Assembly (NCBI RefSeq): GCF_000802245.2
Contig: NZ_CP021080.1
Span: 496,001-560,000 of the forward strand
Reading direction: 5' to 3'
DNA: 64,000 nucleotides
From: Streptomyces pluripotens
GTDB lineage: Bacteria > Actinomycetota > Actinomycetes > Streptomycetales > Streptomycetaceae
The notes below the pieces were generated by a model. It was not told the DNA's origin and did no database searches. It worked only from the letters and a program-made list of their open reading frames with translations. Positions 63,585 to 64,000 of this stretch are shown here, piece after piece; the first letter of the stretch is position 1; each line of letters starts with the position of its first letter. The translations under genes were made by a program, and so were the position numbers.

Positions 63585-64000
63585 ATGCCCGTACTGGTGA
63601 TCACGGGGACGGGCACGGAGGTCGGCAAGACCGTCACCACTGCGGCCGTCGCCGCCGCGGCGCTGTCGGCCGGACACTCGGTGGCCGTGCTGAAGGCCGC
63701 CCAGACGGGCGTGCAACCGGACGAACGCGGGGACGCCGACGAGGTCGCGCGGCTCGCCGGGGCGGTCACGGCCGCCGAACTGGCCCGCTACCCGGAGCCG
63801 TTGGCCCCGGGGACGGCGGCCCGGCGGGCCGGGATGGCGCCCGTGCACCCGCAGGAGGTGGCCGACCGAGCGGCCGAGCTGGCCACCGTGCACGACCTGG
63901 TGTTGGTCGAGGGAGCAGGCGGGCTGCTCGTCCGGTTCGACGCGGCCGGCGGCACCCTGGCCGACGCGGCCCGGATGCTGGACGCACCCGTGCTGATCGT
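63585..64000 (+). CDS. bioD: Dethiobiotin synthetase, N-terminal part (cut by window end)
   Basis: The frame runs off the window after 138 codons; the family is about 230 aa. It has the P-loop TGTGTEVGKTVTTAA (residues 7-21), the carbamate/substrate lysine in VLKAAQTG (about 35-42) and VEGAGGLLV. It makes the ureido ring of dethiobiotin, the step before bioB. It starts one base after the bioA stop. Confidence 0.93.
   Translation, partial: MPVLVITGTGTEVGKTVTTAAVAAAALSAGHSVAVLKAAQTGVQPDERGDADEVARLAGAVTAAELARYPEPLAPGTAARRAGMAPVHPQEVADRAAELATVHDLVLVEGAGGLLVRFDAAGGTLADAARMLDAPVLI

Overview
The window is GC-rich chromosomal DNA (almost every gene has strong G/C bias at third codon positions, GTG/TTG starts are common) from a Streptomyces or close relative. 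Supporting signs are a monomeric NADP-isocitrate dehydrogenase, CYP158A-type P450s, a RppA-type type III polyketide synthase, a WhiJ-like regulator trio, a c-di-AMP (ydaO) riboswitch in front of an NlpC/P60 wall hydrolase, and TTA codons restricted to two genes. From memory of S. coelicolor gene order, 28-64 kb resembles the SCO1202-SCO1246 region, while the first 5 kb resembles SCO6998-SCO7000 of the other arm, so the window probably spans a rearranged join; this has not been checked by alignment.

Layout. 0-5.2 kb: MscS channel, icd, CYP158A1-like P450. 5.2-13.8 kb: an accessory block with a subtilase (S8), a sigma-70 family factor and a sigma-linked protein of unknown function in one operon, divergent from a TPR-CHAT caspase-like protein; next to it an ATPase-LuxR regulator divergent from an astacin-like protein whose zinc motif reads HQxxH instead of HExxH. 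14.2-19.9 kb: a complete-looking hydroxyproline degradation operon (three-part D-hydroxyproline dehydrogenase, pyrroline-4-hydroxy-2-carboxylate deaminase, 4-hydroxyproline epimerase) with a GntR/FCD regulator, and a shared ATGTCAC/GTGACAT motif in front of three of its units. 20-24.2 kb: K+ channel, DedA protein, DUF779 protein, secreted NAGPA-type protein, small membrane protein. 24.4-27.8 kb: two dissimilar acyl-CoA dehydrogenases plus a quinone oxidoreductase, translationally coupled. 27.9-31.7 kb: ATP-dependent DNA ligase, Nudix hydrolase, aldehyde dehydrogenase, small protein. 31.7-35.1 kb: a frameshifted pseudogene, then the tetrahydroxynaphthalene/flaviolin operon (rppA, CYP158A2-like, MomA-like cupin). 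35.3-38.8 kb: DUF1906 protein, TnpB transposase scar, acyl-CoA dehydrogenase and TetR regulator. 38.8-49.7 kb: def, murT-gatD (lipid II amidation), pfkA, ctaG-like, Lrp regulator with ddaH-rocD, acyltransferase, secreted peptidase. 49.8-54.4 kb: urease operon ureABCFGD. 54.6-57.4 kb: orphan Phd antitoxin, a ClpP paralogue lacking the catalytic histidine, and the riboswitch-controlled NlpC/P60 enzyme. 57.4-59.8 kb: broken LysE exporter and the HATPase/XRE/DUF397 trio. 59.9-64 kb: biotin genes bioF, bioB, bioA and bioD (cut by the window end).

The strongest candidate for an undescribed system is the protease-rich block at 5.2-13.8 kb: a His-Cys CHAT protease with TPRs, a cytoplasmic-looking subtilase and a dedicated sigma factor, with a rare TTA codon in the CHAT gene that would tie its production to bldA and development. 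No tRNA, rRNA or CRISPR array was recognised.
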